A stretch of DNA of 64,000 bases from Macrobrachium rosenbergii (GCF_040412425.1 NC_089749.1:32669813-32733812); one strand, 5' to 3'; positions 13,941 through 26,547 are shown, counted from the stretch's first letter. The notes: generated by a model from the letters alone, not told the origin. Numbers and translations are program-made.

Positions 13941-14141
13941 GGGGAGGGGAATAGGGCGTAGAACTTACATTTGTTTTTTTTATCTTCGCGTCCAGCCCCT
14001 CTTTCCCCATTATCATTAAGTGACTCCCAGCCCCTATTCCCGATTATCATTAAAACTGACATTAAGCTCCAACGGTCACATTTATTTTCGTAATATTCCC
14101 TCTTCGCGACCAAAATATCTTAATGAAATAAGAAACACCTA

Positions 14142-14142
<1 letters not shown>

Positions 14143-14225
<83 letters not shown>

Positions 14226-14327
14226 AATATATATATACATATATTATATATGTATATAATATACATAATACATATATATGTATATGTATATATACGCAAT
14301 GTATGTGTAAATATATATACATATATA

Positions 14328-14389
<62 letters not shown>

Positions 14390-14405
14390 TATATATATAA
14401 TATAA
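14143..14405. repeat. (TA)n microsatellite, interrupted
   Basis: Two TA blocks (about 14144-14225 and 14330-14400) joined by TA-rich variable sequence containing TATG and TACATA units. Confidence 0.95.
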
Positions 14406-14559
14406 TGACATTATAGTGTTTATACTAGTATATAAATATATAATGTCAATATAGTATTTGTGCAAAAATATTTAAAATCTCACAGGTGTACAAACCTACT
14501 CGCACACAAACGCACAGACAAATAGGGCTATTGGTTCAAATGTTTGTTTCATGTGATAA

Positions 14560-15400
14560 GTTTGAAAGTAAATGGTAAAAGTCGACATGGCCATGAACAA
14601 AATAGCTTTCAATGAAATCGGTAGAGTGGCAATGTGGAGAGTGTGGAGAACATATGAGCAGAATGCGAATGGAGGAGAGCGATTAAAAGTTTTTATGACA
14701 GAAGGCAGCGGTTTGGCATTGAAGTTCATCTAAGACAATAGTGGGTTTAGTATCTTTATGGATGTGGTGATGCGAGAAGACAGAAATGACACTGGCCACA
14801 GATCCAAAGTTGTATGACTAGAAAATGTTTCTTGAATGAGTGCGGAATAAATAGTTTGAAATAGTTTGCAACAGGGGAAAGCTAGCAGTAAATGTGCACA
14901 AGACGAAGGTTGTGAGTGTAGGTGGAAACAGGAACAAGAAATGTTGAAGTACATAATAAATGAAAGGGAAGCAGTTGGTGAGTTTAGGTATTTGTTTGAT
15001 ATAACTGAAGAAGGTGGTGTAGGGGAGAAGCAAGCCAAAGTGTAGGTGAAGTCAGGAAGAAGTAGATGTGTGCAATGATTTGGAAGCTGTTATTTGATCG
15101 AGCTTTCTTGTATGGAAGTGATTTGTGGAAACTGAATGTCACCGGAGAGAAAAAGATTGCAGATGTGGTTCTGAACTTCTTGTGCAGTATATGTGAAATA
15201 AGAAGAAATGAAAGAGAATGAGAACGTGGAAATACATAGAAGTAAAAAGGTTAGTGAAGGCGAAAGGATGGATTGGTGTTTGGGATGGTCTGGTCAAGTG
15301 GAAAGAACAATGAACGATAGACTGGTGAAAATATTGTATAACTTGCAAATGTTGGGAGAGAAGAATAGAGTGAGACATAAAATATGCTGAGTATATGAAG
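14560..15400 (+). pseudogene. dead non-LTR retrotransposon reverse transcriptase remnant
   Basis: Joining frames across frameshifts gives segments typical of the reverse transcriptase and C-terminal region of arthropod non-LTR elements: an AMWRVWRTYEQ-like stretch (about 14629-14664), an FMDVVMRE block (about 14754), a KASSKCAQDE / LAVNVHKTK-type stretch (about 14880-14910), a GEFRYLFDI block (about 14978), and MDWCLGWSGQVERTMNDRLVK (about 15268-15330), which corresponds to the usual W-GHVERM-NDR motif. The FADD catalytic box is not recognisable, and stops and frameshifts are frequent. The only open piece is about 60 codons at 15208-15390. The element is inactive. A family B repeat lies about 230 bp downstream on the opposite strand. 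Confidence 0.65.
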
Positions 15401-15626
15401 TGCGATAGATACTTGAACAGAAGTTTCGAGGAGCCTTTTCTGAAGATTTATGAAGCTGCTGTTCTTGTAGAAGTTTTCTACTTAAAGGTTCATCAATGTT
15501 TGTGTTGTTTTTTCTCTGCTTAGTCCCACACCCCATTATTTCAGAAGTGACACGTAAAAAGATTTTATATGAATATAGCATTTTGTTCTATAACATGGTA
15601 TTCTTGAGAAGATAAAACAAGTTCAC

Positions 15627-15965
15627 AATGCGCCGAAGTTTCTTCGGCGCAATCGAGTTTTCTGTACAGCATATAATGCTGTATGAAACTCTCAGCCACG
15701 GCCCATGAAACTTTCAGTCACGGCCCGGCCGGTGGTGGCATGTGCACAATCATGGCTAACTTTAACCTTAAATAAAATAAAAAAAAAATATTGAGGCTAG
15801 AGGGCTGCAATTTGGTATGTTTGATGATTGGAGGGTGGATGATTAACATACCAATTTGCAGCCATCTAGCCACAGGAGTTTTTAAGATCTGAGGGTGGAC
15901 AGAAAAAGTGCGGACGGACATACAAATAGCCATCACAATAGTTTTCTTTCGCAGAAAACTAAAAA
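15627..15965 (-). mobile_element. hairpin-rich interspersed repeat, family B, copy 3
   Basis: Reverse orientation to copy 1. It begins with a perfect GCGCCGAAGTTTCTTCGGCGC hairpin core (about 15630-15650), holds the large stem-loop at about 15793-15885, and ends at the AGTTTTCT...AGAAAACT hairpin (about 15940-15960). Both terminal hairpins and the internal one are intact, which makes this one of the best-preserved copies. Confidence 0.83.
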
Positions 15966-16480
15966 CTCGAGAATTTAAAGAAGGCGAGGGAGAAGTGATA
16001 ATATTAAGTGCTTATCGAATTCGCGGTGCCTCTTCTGAAGGAATGTTCACGAAAGGCCACTAGACGCTGCAAGCACATAATACTGTAGATATTTAGGTAG
16101 ATGCTGATTGTGCCAAACTAGCATTTGTTAGAAGGGTTTGAAATGAACTCAGCGAATGCTCTGGCGATAGTAATGCATGCATGTAGGAATGATTTATGAT
16201 GAAACATTGAGTTTTCTCGCTATCGTAATATTTAAGGAGAGCTTACAGCATCTAAAAGAAAATCATTGTTATAAAAATAGATAAAATATACTGGTAAATT
16301 TGTAATGTTCAAATATGATGCTCCCAAATATTACAGAGATATCTGAAAGAGCATCAAAGCCTAAAACAATAATTAGTCTTGGATTCATCGGCTCATAAAA
16401 GGGTGTTCTACTTCCACCTTGGGAGACTTTCAGTACTCGTTTCAGTAGCCTTCGGTAAAATTGAGAAAGATCCACTCAGA

Positions 16481-16544
<64 letters not shown>

Positions 16545-17095
16545 TATATGGTGATATATTCCATTTTCATCTTATACAAAAATAAAGATTTTCCTTTACC
16601 TTTTCTGGTGGCTACATCTGCTCTGTTTTTCGTCGTATCGAGTTCGCCTTCGCCTGATCCACTTCTTTCTTGGACTCGACTTACAATTGGATGGAGGACT
16701 AGTGGGATGAGGTGTCGTCACATGATCCTCGCCAGTATCCACATCCTGCTTTATAGTTCGCTCATACATCTGCTTTTGTATGTCACGTATCTGCGTTTCT
16801 TTATACATACGTACATGAATAAATATTATATATACACTATAAATGTAAATGCATCCATACGTGTGTATTTCTATTACGTAAGTAATGCTAGTGTTCTCCG
16901 ACTCATTTCATCTCCTGATTTCGTTTTTATTTTCTCCATTCTTAATTTTAACCTTATTCTTATTTCCCTTTCCTTGACTTTCTTTTGTTTCGATTTCATG
17001 GATTTTCTTTTTATCGTTAGATCTAAACAGCTTCATTTTCAAGTTTATACTGGGCCACAACTAGAGCAAAATCTGCATCATTACGAAACAGCAAA
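15966..17095. other. unannotated DNA with (TTA)n
   Basis: Contains a (TTA)n tract at about 16480-16543. A 277-codon open frame crosses it (16461-17294), but it is built of poly-Ile followed by hydrophobic, low-complexity sequence and runs into a minisatellite, so I do not regard it as a gene. Confidence 0.6.
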
Positions 17096-17660
17096 ATGGA
17101 ACTCATTATCATTATCAGTAAATGTATTACGTTTGTGTTTGGAGTTGTTTTGCATCATTACCGTTGAGTTTGTTGTGTCTGTGCTGGCATCTTCGTATCA
17201 TTACTTGATTTCAATGTGTTCATGTCTGGGATTAATTATCATTCAGTCTAAATTTTGTAATTTTGTGTACGGATTTCAGTATCATTACTCCTGAATGAAC
17301 GAAGTGTTTCTGCGTGGAATTCGGTATAATTATTTTGAATTAAATGGGTTTGTGTTCGGTTATCTCCCGTGATGCAGCGTTGAATATGTCTTAAATCCAC
17401 CATCACTTTCCTTGATTGTAGTATCTCTTCCATTGAATGTAGCGTGTATGTGTGAAATCTACTGTCACTTCTTTTAACTGGCGTGTGATTGGAATTAACT
17501 CTTATTTCTTCGTATGCAGTGTGTCTGTGTAAGGAGTTGAGTCACCACACTTAATGAAATGTGTTTGTGCTTGGAATTCAGTATCATTACCAATTAATAT
17601 GATTTGTTTGTCTTGCTACTCAGCATCATTTTCTTCGACTGTAGTATGTTTGTATTTCAA
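17096..17660. repeat. degenerate minisatellite, ~42 bp unit
   Basis: A GTATCATTACC-like core recurs near 17100, 17153, 17197, 17238, 17279, 17321, 17398, 17459, 17540, 17582 and 17625, mostly 39-44 bp apart. It is usually preceded by GTGTTTGTGTTTGGAATTCA-like sequence. Units have diverged heavily, so the array is old. Confidence 0.65.
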
Positions 17661-20640
17661 CGCACGAAATTGAGTTAACGCCTGCCTGTGTAACCTTGCT
17701 TTCCTTTGTGGAGACCGCCTTAGTCATGGGGAGATTGTCAAGAGCAATCAAGATTATTTCGGTGGCATTCTGAGTGCAAGAAGAAGCCCAAACGAAATTC
17801 TCATTACGTTTATTTCTTCTGCACTGTCTTTATCCAAGAGAACATCGCTGAAGACAGTGCTTTTCCTTTGATCTTCGTTAAAACTTGCTCGGGAAATGTG
17901 CAGTTTACATGAAGGGATAGTATTTCAACAAGATCGGTATAATGGCACCTCAGCTCTTGATAATATGTTCTTCAAGACCATCGGGCTAGAATTACTGTCA
18001 TAAACATGTTAGAAGTAGGGAAATATTGTAATCTATATTAACGTTAAATACGCATTGTCACGTATACGAAGTTTTGGTTCCTTTAAAATATTATGTTAAT
18101 GCTACAAATAATTTTATCATTTCTAGTCTCCTGTATATTTATGATTTTGATAAAAATAATTAAAGTAGAATTGCATCATTATTAACACATAGATTCATCG
18201 ATGTGATTTTATGCTGATTTTATGTATTGAATTTAGTGTTATTTACCATTATAACATAACCCTAAACATCAAATAAAGTTTTATGTTATTAAATTTTTCA
18301 TTAGCATAAAAATCTACGAAGAAGACACCATCTAATATACTATCTGCTAAACGCTCATAATGCCACAGTTGACAGAGGTACCAGATGTGCCCATTATTAT
18401 CTACTGTATTTAACTCGACAAGCATTACTGACAGAGTGCCGCGTTTCCTCTCTTACACTCCTTGTTGCACTGCATATACAAGTGTTCACTTCCAGGCGTA
18501 TGTGTTATGTTCCCTCCGAGGCACCTTGAGGGAATTGGAGAATCCATTGCATGCTTGCCTTTCGTAATGGAGGACGCCATGAGCTTATTCTAGCTGTTCG
18601 GTAAGTTATGCCATGGCTGGTTGTACATTTCTGCGTATACAGTTCAGCAATAATGTGCTGAATTTGCTGAGAGCGTTTGTGTTTAATGAAATAAATCGCA
18701 TTCATCATTTGACGTTTTCGACTTTTTTTTTTTTTTTACCGAGTTCATATTGTCATAATTATGTATTGGCTTCCGTTCATTTATCAGTTACTGTTTTCTG
18801 TTGTAAATGTTTTGTCAAAAACTAGTCGTAGATATGCTCTTTTACGCAAGATAAGAGAATTTTCTGTTAATGAATAATTTGTAACAATCCTCATACCTGC
18901 AAGTAGCTCTCATAATAGAGAAGGGGATATGGGGTTGTAGACTCCAGGTACTTTGGGTGAATTTCTCTTCAGGAAGAGCAGCGGCAATGCTGCTACTGTG
19001 AGGCTTAGTGCTTGTTTTGTCTATGGAACGATTGTCCCCTTGTTGAGAGTGCACTTCTTTCCCCGGTGGCGCTTATTTTTAGTATGCAGAGTTTGGGTAA
19101 TCATCGAGTCAGGGGTCCAGACAGCATGGCAGCATGGACGTGTTTAACAGCAGGTAGCAGACAGCAGTTACTTGTTGGCCCCTACTGTGCTCGAGGATGT
19201 GAACTTCGTTCGAGTTCGAGGATGAGTTGATGGCTAACCCTAGTCATCAGTGGAGCGGAGGGATTCCTTTGGGACAGCAGTTTGGCTGTCGCATCGACTC
19301 TGCTGTGAATGTCTGTTTCGTGGAGATGTTCCTTTTTGCCGTCATGGTATGGTTTTGATGACTTCACGTCAGTAGTTTGATGGTCATCCTCGATGATCCT
19401 TGATGATCAGCCTCTGTGACCCGTGTTGTGGTCTTGGACATCTCTGGGTAGATGTTTAGTTTTGCACTGTAAGTGGATTGTGAGTTATCATTACAGATAT
19501 TTATGAATTATGAGTGAATTGGTATTTATGGTAATTTGGGTTATTGTTATTTGTGCTGCTGTAATGATTTTTCAGATATTTGTGTACTTTTGGTTATACC
19601 ATTATTTATGTTAATTGATGTCACTTGTAATCATTATGCTGTCTGTATTGTTTATTATTGTTTGATGTAGCTTAAATGTTGTTCTCCTTTATATGGTGTT
19701 TGTTACTTTTGCTTCTGTGGTAATGTTTTATTTTCAAGTAACTCATTTTGCTACATCTTTATTTAATACTGATGCTTTGATTGTGTGATGTTGTATTTGA
19801 TTTAGGCCAGACTTGAATCACTTGTAAATATGTATATAACTTATTGTAATAACTAGTATTAAAGTTGTTTTTGCTCGTTTTGTTGTTTCCCTTTCCCCGT
19901 TGTTGTCTCGGCTTCTGCCAGTCTTTCCAGTTCATTTCTCTGTAATTGATGATAGAACCTGAGGAACTGACTGCGGTTCATATCACTACGGATTCATATT
20001 AAGGAATCCTAAAACACTGAAAGAGGATTGCCGTCTGTCTCAAAGGAAGAGATGCTCATTTGCTATTAGTGTACATTTCCTCCTTCCTTTGCCAAGGATT
20101 CTAGTCCGTTATAATCTCAAGCCATTGGCCTTGATTAGGGAGTAATGTTCTGGAAGCACCTCTTACTGCTACACGGAAACAGGTGATTATAGACTGACTT
20201 TCCTGTATAGGTATATTGAGCTGCTCATGGTAAGAAAATATTTCTGTCAGGAAGATTTACTTTGATTTAACAAGATGAACTTGGCGGTAACTTTTCTTGC
20301 TTCTCTGTGGATCCACCACTGTTAGAGAAATGGCTGTTGTTATGGCTTTTGGGTCCATCATTGTCGTCACTTTAGTGTTTCTCACTTTCCCCCGCTCCTG
20401 TTGTAAGAAGATAATCTGCTGTGGAGATGTGGGTTGGTGAAAATATGCTCAACAAAAGCCACTGTCAGGTTGTACGTCGTTGTCTGTGTATTTTCAGAGT
20501 AGTATGTCTGCTTTGACCTCTCTTGCAAGCTTGATGTTTAAATAAAGGCACTACACTCTGTTTCTCTTTTTCCCCATATATTACTCTTCTATGTCTTTCG
20601 TGAATACTTGCATAATATTTTTTTGTAATTTTCACACACA
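17661..20640. other. unannotated DNA, 3 kb
   Basis: No gene recognised. The stretch from about 18990 to 20030 is less AT-rich, then T/G-rich, and ends near an ATTAAAG before a pyrimidine-rich segment. This could be a solo LTR of a retrotransposon, but I find no second copy and no clear TG...CA ends, so the idea is weak. A poly-T run lies at 18724-18738. Confidence 0.45.
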
Positions 20641-20763
20641 CGTGTATGTATATATATATATATATTATATATTATATATATATAAATTTTATATATATAT
20701 ATATGTATATATATAAAATATTTAAAATCTGTTGGTTAATTTTTTAACCAGATACGTATGTAA

Positions 20764-20955
20764 TTGTAATAACCACAATGCCGTCTTAACTTCTCGATTT
20801 CTTCTTCGCATTTTGGATATGCTTGCAACCCCGAAGCCTCAGATCTAAAGAAGAATCATATGATTCTTCTTTGAATCTGAGGCCTCGTAGTCATAAGCGT
20901 ACCCAAAATGTGAAGAAGAAATCGAGAAGTTAAGAGGGTATTGTGGTTATTACAA
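20764..20955. repeat. 192 bp imperfect palindrome
   Basis: The left arm starts TTGTAATAACCACAA (20764) and the right arm ends TTGTGGTTATTACAA (20955). The arms pair for most of about 90 bp each, including CTTCTCGATTTCTTCTTC against GAAGAAGAAATCGAGAAG, with the centre ATCATATGAT near 20859. TA-rich sequence (about 20648-20715) lies just upstream. It is a fold-back sequence, possibly an end of a mobile element. No coding frame. Confidence 0.9.
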
Positions 20956-22177
20956 CTAATATGTTATAATTTTAAAGCTGGAGTCTTGCTAGATTAATGG
21001 GCTTTACTAGGATGATACGCAAATTACCTTAATTACCACACAAATCTGGACTCTGGCCTTGAGGTCAGCTAAAATTATAAACAATAAAATACGGCTGAAG
21101 ACCTACTTCAAGAGAGGAGTGATTAGATAAACTTGGGGGTTTAACTTAATTAATTATATTTACAAAAGAAAACACATCAGAGGAATGGCAGCGTAATTCT
21201 GGTGTTATAAGGTGAAGAGCAAATGACGGGGAATTTGCTGGGGGAAATACAGTGGGATGCCCACTTCAAAGGGGTGTTGAAAATGAGGTAGTGAGGCCCA
21301 CTGCGCACACAAGATGATACGCAGATCCACAGTTGAATAACTCCTAATCTGCAATCGAAACACTTATGGTTACTCAAACGAAACTAGCGCTGTAATGAAG
21401 GAATCGAGGAATTGCATAGAAGATGCTTAGACTGAACTCGATTCCGGTGACTTTAATATCATACGGTTACGTCACACTTCTCGTCAGTGCTTTGCAAATT
21501 AAACAGCACAGAATATAAAAAGCAATACAGGTCTCACTGTAGGTAATCGCACTATGAAAAGAAACAGAAATTAGTTAAAGGCGACTAGGGAACATGACTG
21601 ACGAAAAAACCTTAAATCCTGCTACTTTACCATATTTAGGAGCTGAAGTTCTCTTCTAATGAGGGCCAGCGAGAGGAAGGGCAAGTGAATTAGTACACAA
21701 CAAAAGTTACTTTGGTTACTGCCAACCACGTGTTGGAAACAGGCAGTTTATTGGAGCAAGGGACAGGACATCCATCCTATGGTGCCGCCTGAGCAATTCT
21801 AAGGCCGAGTGTCTCTCTCTCCAAGACCCTTTATCACTTTCAGGAACTACGTTTTTCCTCTTCCTAGGTGGCGTTGCAATCGTGGCAGCTTGGCTGCAGT
21901 TTCAAGATGGCGGAACGCATATTTTCAACCCACCAGCTGACCTGCCTCGGGCGACGATTAGCTCTGATTGGGTCCACACCTGGAATATGAGGAATTCCGG
22001 CAGCACTTGGACAAGAAAGAGTAAAGTGGTTTATCCCCCAAAGGCAGTGGTGAGAGACGTTATAGGGGCGGATGCACCTACAGTGAATCATACTAAAATA
22101 AATTAGTTAATTGCTTATTCCTTTTTCCTTTGACTTATTGAATGGAAGATGGTGTATGAGAGGATACTCCTGATAAT
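20956..22177. other. unannotated DNA
   Basis: About 1.2 kb without a recognised feature. The segment at about 21660-22090 has higher GC than its surroundings, with short open frames on both strands and no family signature. Confidence 0.45.
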
Positions 22178-22190
22178 ACAATATATATAT

Positions 22191-22273
<83 letters not shown>
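22178..22273. repeat. (TA)n microsatellite
   Basis: Nearly pure TA adjoining the terminus of a Penelope-like element remnant. Confidence 0.95.
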
Positions 22274-22278
<5 letters not shown>

Positions 22279-22289
22279 TAAGACAACCA

Positions 22290-23250
22290 TTGATGAAGGG
22301 AAGATGACACACACAGATGTACAAGCTGTCTTTATTCCAACGTTTCGTAATTGTCCATTTAGTTACATCAACAGGGCTGTTAAAATTAAACATAAAATTC
22401 CTTGTAAAATTGTAAAAAATAAAACTAAAAATAAATACCTGAAAAAGCTGAAAATTATTCTTACAAAATTTAAATAAATATACACAACATTAAAATTAAA
22501 GGAAGGAACAAAATAAAACATCTATACAGTAAAGTGAAAGGTAACAGAATTTACGGTAAACTAAAAATGAAAATAGCAGTGAAGAGAGTTACAGAACAAA
22601 AGAATTAAGGACCGACATACAGGAGTGACAACGTTAAACTAAGCGTAAACATAAATAAAAACAACACAAATCAAGACAAATACAGAGGGCAGGAGGATGT
22701 TTGTGTGTTTAACGACAGAACAAGTTGTTTTCATAAAAAGTGATTCCAGAATACCAAGGTCTTGAGGGTTGGTGGTATGGCCTAAAATGCAGAAGTCTTT
22801 ATTAATGATATGTTTTTTTTACAAATTTTGAATTGGTTTCTAATGTTCGAATGTTCTGGGTTTGAAATTCTGCTACCAGTACGAACACTTACGCCACGAT
22901 AAGAATCAGTATGCACCTTAAGGAATCTGCTGATGGATCACACATAGGTCCCTGTTGGACATTCAGGCCAAGTATACTTATAAACAACACCAGAGAACAT
23001 ATAAGGTGATAATCACTCTTTAGTTTTAAAGAGTGAACCGATGGTGAAAGGGTTCTTAGGAATTAAATTAACGTCAAGGACATAAAAATGTTCCTGAATA
23101 ATTTGCTTGAACTTTTTGTGAAATTTGAAGTCTTGAGTAAATGGAAAGGATGCGTAAAACTTCATTTTCGGGACAGTTAAAACTTTTAGTTTTGTAATGA
23201 AATGTTTGTTTAGTAGTTGATGTAATTTACTCATGACTTCAAAGTCCTGT
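22290..23250 (-). mobile_element. Penelope-like element remnant, family 1 (GIY-YIG end and terminus)
   Basis: On the minus strand, translation from about 22989 down to 22690 gives GVVYKYTWPECPTGTYV, then VSVRTGSRISNPEHSNIRNQ, then NPQDLGILESLF and a VKHTNILLPS ending. This is the pattern of the GIY-YIG endonuclease that ends Penelope-like element (PLE) proteins: GVY for GIY, a Cys pair, R-T-G and SNIRNQ blocks, then the ILES motif with the conserved Glu. Several stops and frameshifts interrupt it. The upstream part is an open frame of 73 codons (23013-23234). The sequence continues through an A-rich region (22390-22690) to a terminus with a hammerhead-like core (22339-22374) beside (TA)n. The reverse transcriptase core is not recognisable. 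Confidence 0.75.
22339..22374 (-). ncRNA. degenerate hammerhead-ribozyme-like motif at PLE terminus
   Basis: Read on the minus strand: CTGTTGA (the conserved CUGAUGA with one change), a 4 bp stem II (GTAA with TTAC) around a 12 nt loop, then GAAACGTT. PLEs are known to carry hammerhead motifs in their terminal repeats. The A-to-T change in the core and the weak stem I suggest that it no longer cleaves. Confidence 0.4.
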
Positions 23251-24225
23251 TGAACAACTAATTTTACAACAAATTAAACAATAACAGAACTGGGGAAAAA
23301 TCCATTTCGAAGAACACTGTTGGTTGAGGGGCAGTGGATTAAGACCATGGTACAAGTGCATGATGAACAGTTGATTCCACAGCTAGCAACTCTGCAATCG
23401 ACAACATTTTCGGTTAATTACACAAATTAGGTAGCATAATTAAAGAGAATCGAGGGGGTGCACAGAAGGTGCCAAAGCAACTAGATTCTAGGCACTGGTA
23501 AACACATGTGAAATTTTGGTCATTTACTCAATGCACTGAACAAGTCAGGTCTCTGTGGAAAATCCCACTTTGGAAAAGAAAATAAATTCAATAGAAGAAT
23601 AATAGATTCGTGACTGATTCAAAACCTTGCTTCTGGTACTTTATTTTTAGTTGGAGACGGGGGAGGTACCTCGTCTTCAGCGCCAGCATGGAGGGCAAGA
23701 GTTTATGGGACTTGCACAGTAAAAAGACTAAGGCTCATAGCAGCCACATGGGAAAGGGCCAAGGCTCTGGGGAGCAGAGGAAAAGGGGCAAGTGTCTGCA
23801 TTCTGCAGCCAGGCATGTCTGAGTTCTGCCTGAGTTCTGAGGAGTGCTGCCTGTGCGGTGCATTTTAAGACCTCGGCAGATTATGATTCTCTTCCTTCCA
23901 GATGGCAGCTTCTACTGGCCTGGCAGTCCGTTTTCTATGCCTTTGGACCATGTGGTAGGCACCAGCCACGTGGTGATTTGGTGGTACCTGGAAGAATGTC
24001 TTGAGCAGCCACTAGGTCAAGGAAAAGGATTAAAAGATTACTAAGGGATGAGGAACGAGAGATTTTCAAGAAGGGCCGAATTTTTCCCACGATCTGCCTT
24101 TATTCATTAGCAGTGTTATTAACATTACTTTACTTGTTTCAGTTGGAATAGAAGTAAATCAAGCTTATAGGGCACATTATTGCACTCTTAGAGGGCAAGG
24201 TAACTTAGAAGAGGTCTCCCTCGTG

Positions 24226-24227
<2 letters not shown>
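23251..24227. other. unannotated DNA
   Basis: This may include further 5' parts of the PLE, but I could not recognise a reverse transcriptase. The segment 23600-24060 is less AT-rich. Its open frames (23610-23822 and 23844-24044, plus) resemble nothing I know. Confidence 0.4.

Positions 24228-24307
<80 letters not shown>
24228..24307. repeat. (TA)n microsatellite
   Basis: About 80 bp of TA ending in AAATATTTAAATATATTTGA. Confidence 0.95.
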
Positions 24308-24312
<5 letters not shown>

Positions 24313-24329
24313 TTTAAATATATTTGATT

Positions 24330-24400
24330 TTTGTGGCTAGTGGGTTTTACTAAATACTTTGTACATGGAAAATGTGTTTTATAATGCATATATAAATGTA
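24330..24400. repeat. short dispersed repeat, copy 1
   Basis: Shares GTTTTACTAAATAC, TTTGTACATGGAAAATGTGT and TGCATATATAA-like blocks with 26548-26615. The pairing is diverged but collinear over about 70 bp. Confidence 0.6.
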
Positions 24401-25640
24401 TATGTGTAGGTATATATTACTTATATAGGATATATGTGTGTGTGTGTGTAGACTGTGTTATAATTTATATATATACATATATGTATATTTTTATTTAGTT
24501 ATTAACTTGTTTATTTAACTGCTACTCAGCCTCACCTCACGCATAACTGACGTCGATTCACCGAGGGTTTTAAGTGGAATTTTAGGTGACTTGAATATGG
24601 TTGAGCCTAGGAGGCAAACTTTTCTGTCAAAAGTAACTAAACTAACTTTATGTGTCCTGTCTTTTTCTCAGCATTTCTTATTTCCGTCTCTGATCACGAT
24701 AAGAAATATGCAGGAATTTAATCGTGGTTTGTTAGCAAAGGATATAATATTTAAACGAATGGAAACGAAATCAGTAATGATTTTGAAGGATTTTTTTTAA
24801 GCCAAGACAAACATCCTCCAGTTTTGAGATAGGGCTTGGAGGCATGTGACAAAAATGGAAGAGATTCGGATAATCCAATTTGTTTGTGCGGTTCCAGATG
24901 GAATAAGAAGAAGAAAATCTACCGCCGTAACGTATTAATGGGTCAAATCTAGTTCAGCTCTCTGTGTATTGGAATGGTACGCCTGTATATCAATCAGTGT
25001 ATAAAATTGGCGTACAAGAGTAAATATTTGTTTTGTGCGTGCTAAAAGTACAAGGACGCTATAATTTTATCAGAGTGAAGGGAAGTTGTAAGGTATCATG
25101 AAATATTCGAAAGACTAAGATTTTTGGGCAGTCAAAAGAAAGCAGGTTATTATTATTTCATGTATTAGGATTTAGAATTATAATACCAAATATTGTGATA
25201 GTTCCAATGCGTTTCAAGTTATCTCTAATTAAAATTACCATTTGATATGAAATATGAAATTTCCAACATGAGCAAGTGAGTAAAGAAACTTTTAGCCGTG
25301 AAACAGGAAATAAGGTTCCTGGGAAACATCGGAACTAACGAAAATTCATCTACCCCCATTCTGCAGTACTATCCAGACCCACATTTATATTCTCAAACAA
25401 GATTCAGTGAGATTAAGAGGCTTTCAAGAAGAGTTTAGAGGGGAAGAAAGATGATTTATGAAAATGAAGAGTATTTGAATGAATGGGCAAGATGAAAAGG
25501 AATGCGAAGGAAGTCAGTGATGAAGGAGGAGAGGGTAGGAAAAAGAACAGACCTGGCATAAAGTCTGGGTAATCTGGTTTTGTGTCAGACCATTTGAAAT
25601 GTCCCCTTTAGGGATGTAGTGTATCTCATGCGTTATATTT
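24401..25640. other. unannotated DNA
   Basis: AT-rich, with a small (GT)n at about 24436-24448. No recognised gene or repeat. Confidence 0.5.
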
Positions 25641-25920
25641 CCTCGTTGGGAGAGTGGGTTCCGTTCTCAGCTAGCGCTCTGCTGGACGTGAGTTCGAATC
25701 TCCGACCGACCAATGAAGAATTAGAGGAATTTACTTCTGGTGATGGAAATTAATTTCTCGGTATAATGTGGTTTGGATTCCACAATAAGCTGTAGATCCC
25801 GTTGCTAGGTAACCAGTTGGTTCTCAGCCACGTAAAATAAATCTCATCCTTCGGGCCAGCCCTAGGAGAGCTGTTAATCAGCTCAGTGGTCTGGTTAAAC
25901 TAGAGTATACTTGACTTTTT
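25641..25920 (+). mobile_element. tRNA-derived SINE, family A, copy 2
   Basis: The best-preserved head of the family. A tRNA-like region carries an A-box-like stretch followed by TGGACGTGAGTTCGAATCTC, with the B box GTTCGAATC at 25692-25700. The body follows: GATGGAAATTAATTTCTCGG, a GTTGCTAGGTAACC block, GGGCCAGCCCTAGGAGAGCT, and the end near AGAGTATACTTGAC. Orientation is defined by the tRNA-like head at the left. Confidence 0.82.
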
Positions 25921-26547
25921 TCATGCGCTTACGCCATGGAGAATTCGATAGGAGGTTTGCAGCGTCCCTTCCCTTCAGCTCCTAGCTACTCTCAAATTTT
26001 TGCCTTTGATTTTAATCCTGTTCCTACTTCCTTTCTTCCTTCTTGCTGTCCAACCTCTCTAACTCCCCTTCTTAGTGTAAATGGCGTGGGTTTCTCTCAG
26101 TTTTCCCTGTATATTCTTGTAATTCATCTCATAAATTTTTTCCAGTTTCCTTATTTCACTCGCCTGATCACCGCAAGTGCTCCAGTTATTAGCTTTATAG
26201 CCCAAATTTAATAATTCATTTATTTTATTGAAATTTCAAGATCAATGACGTAAAATCCTCTAAATTTTGAGAGGAGACCAATCAGGAGTGAGACAGGGTA
26301 GGTCTCCAGGTAATTACACCGATTTTATAATGATGATGAATGAAGGCTGAGATTCCAAGTATTCTAGTATGCGAGCATTGGCCAGATTTTCACAACTTTA
26401 GCCAAAGCAAAAAAGTTTAATAAAAAGAAAGTATGTTTCTAAAATAAAGTTACAAAGTTATTGAAATCAGCAAGAGATGCCAGCAGGGTCATAAGTCTTG
26501 CATCTCTATTGTTATACCAACCTTTTTTGTATTTCTCTTTAAACTTT
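25921..26547. other. unannotated DNA
   Basis: A 91-codon open frame (25936-26211 plus) is hydrophobic and Ser/Phe-rich, with no family signature. It is probably fortuitous. Confidence 0.45.

Noticed and set aside
16461..17294. 277-codon open frame, the longest in the window
   Set aside because: It begins in (TTA)n (poly-Ile), continues in hydrophobic low-complexity sequence and ends in a degenerate minisatellite. No domain or conserved motif is visible.
18990..20030. A solo LTR
   Set aside because: Composition and an ATTAAAG near 19860 fit loosely, but there is no second copy, no clear ends and no target duplication.
25641..25712. A tRNA gene suggested by GTTCGAATC
   Set aside because: The sequence is the head of SINE family A, which recurs with its body elsewhere. 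It does not form a full cloverleaf by eye.
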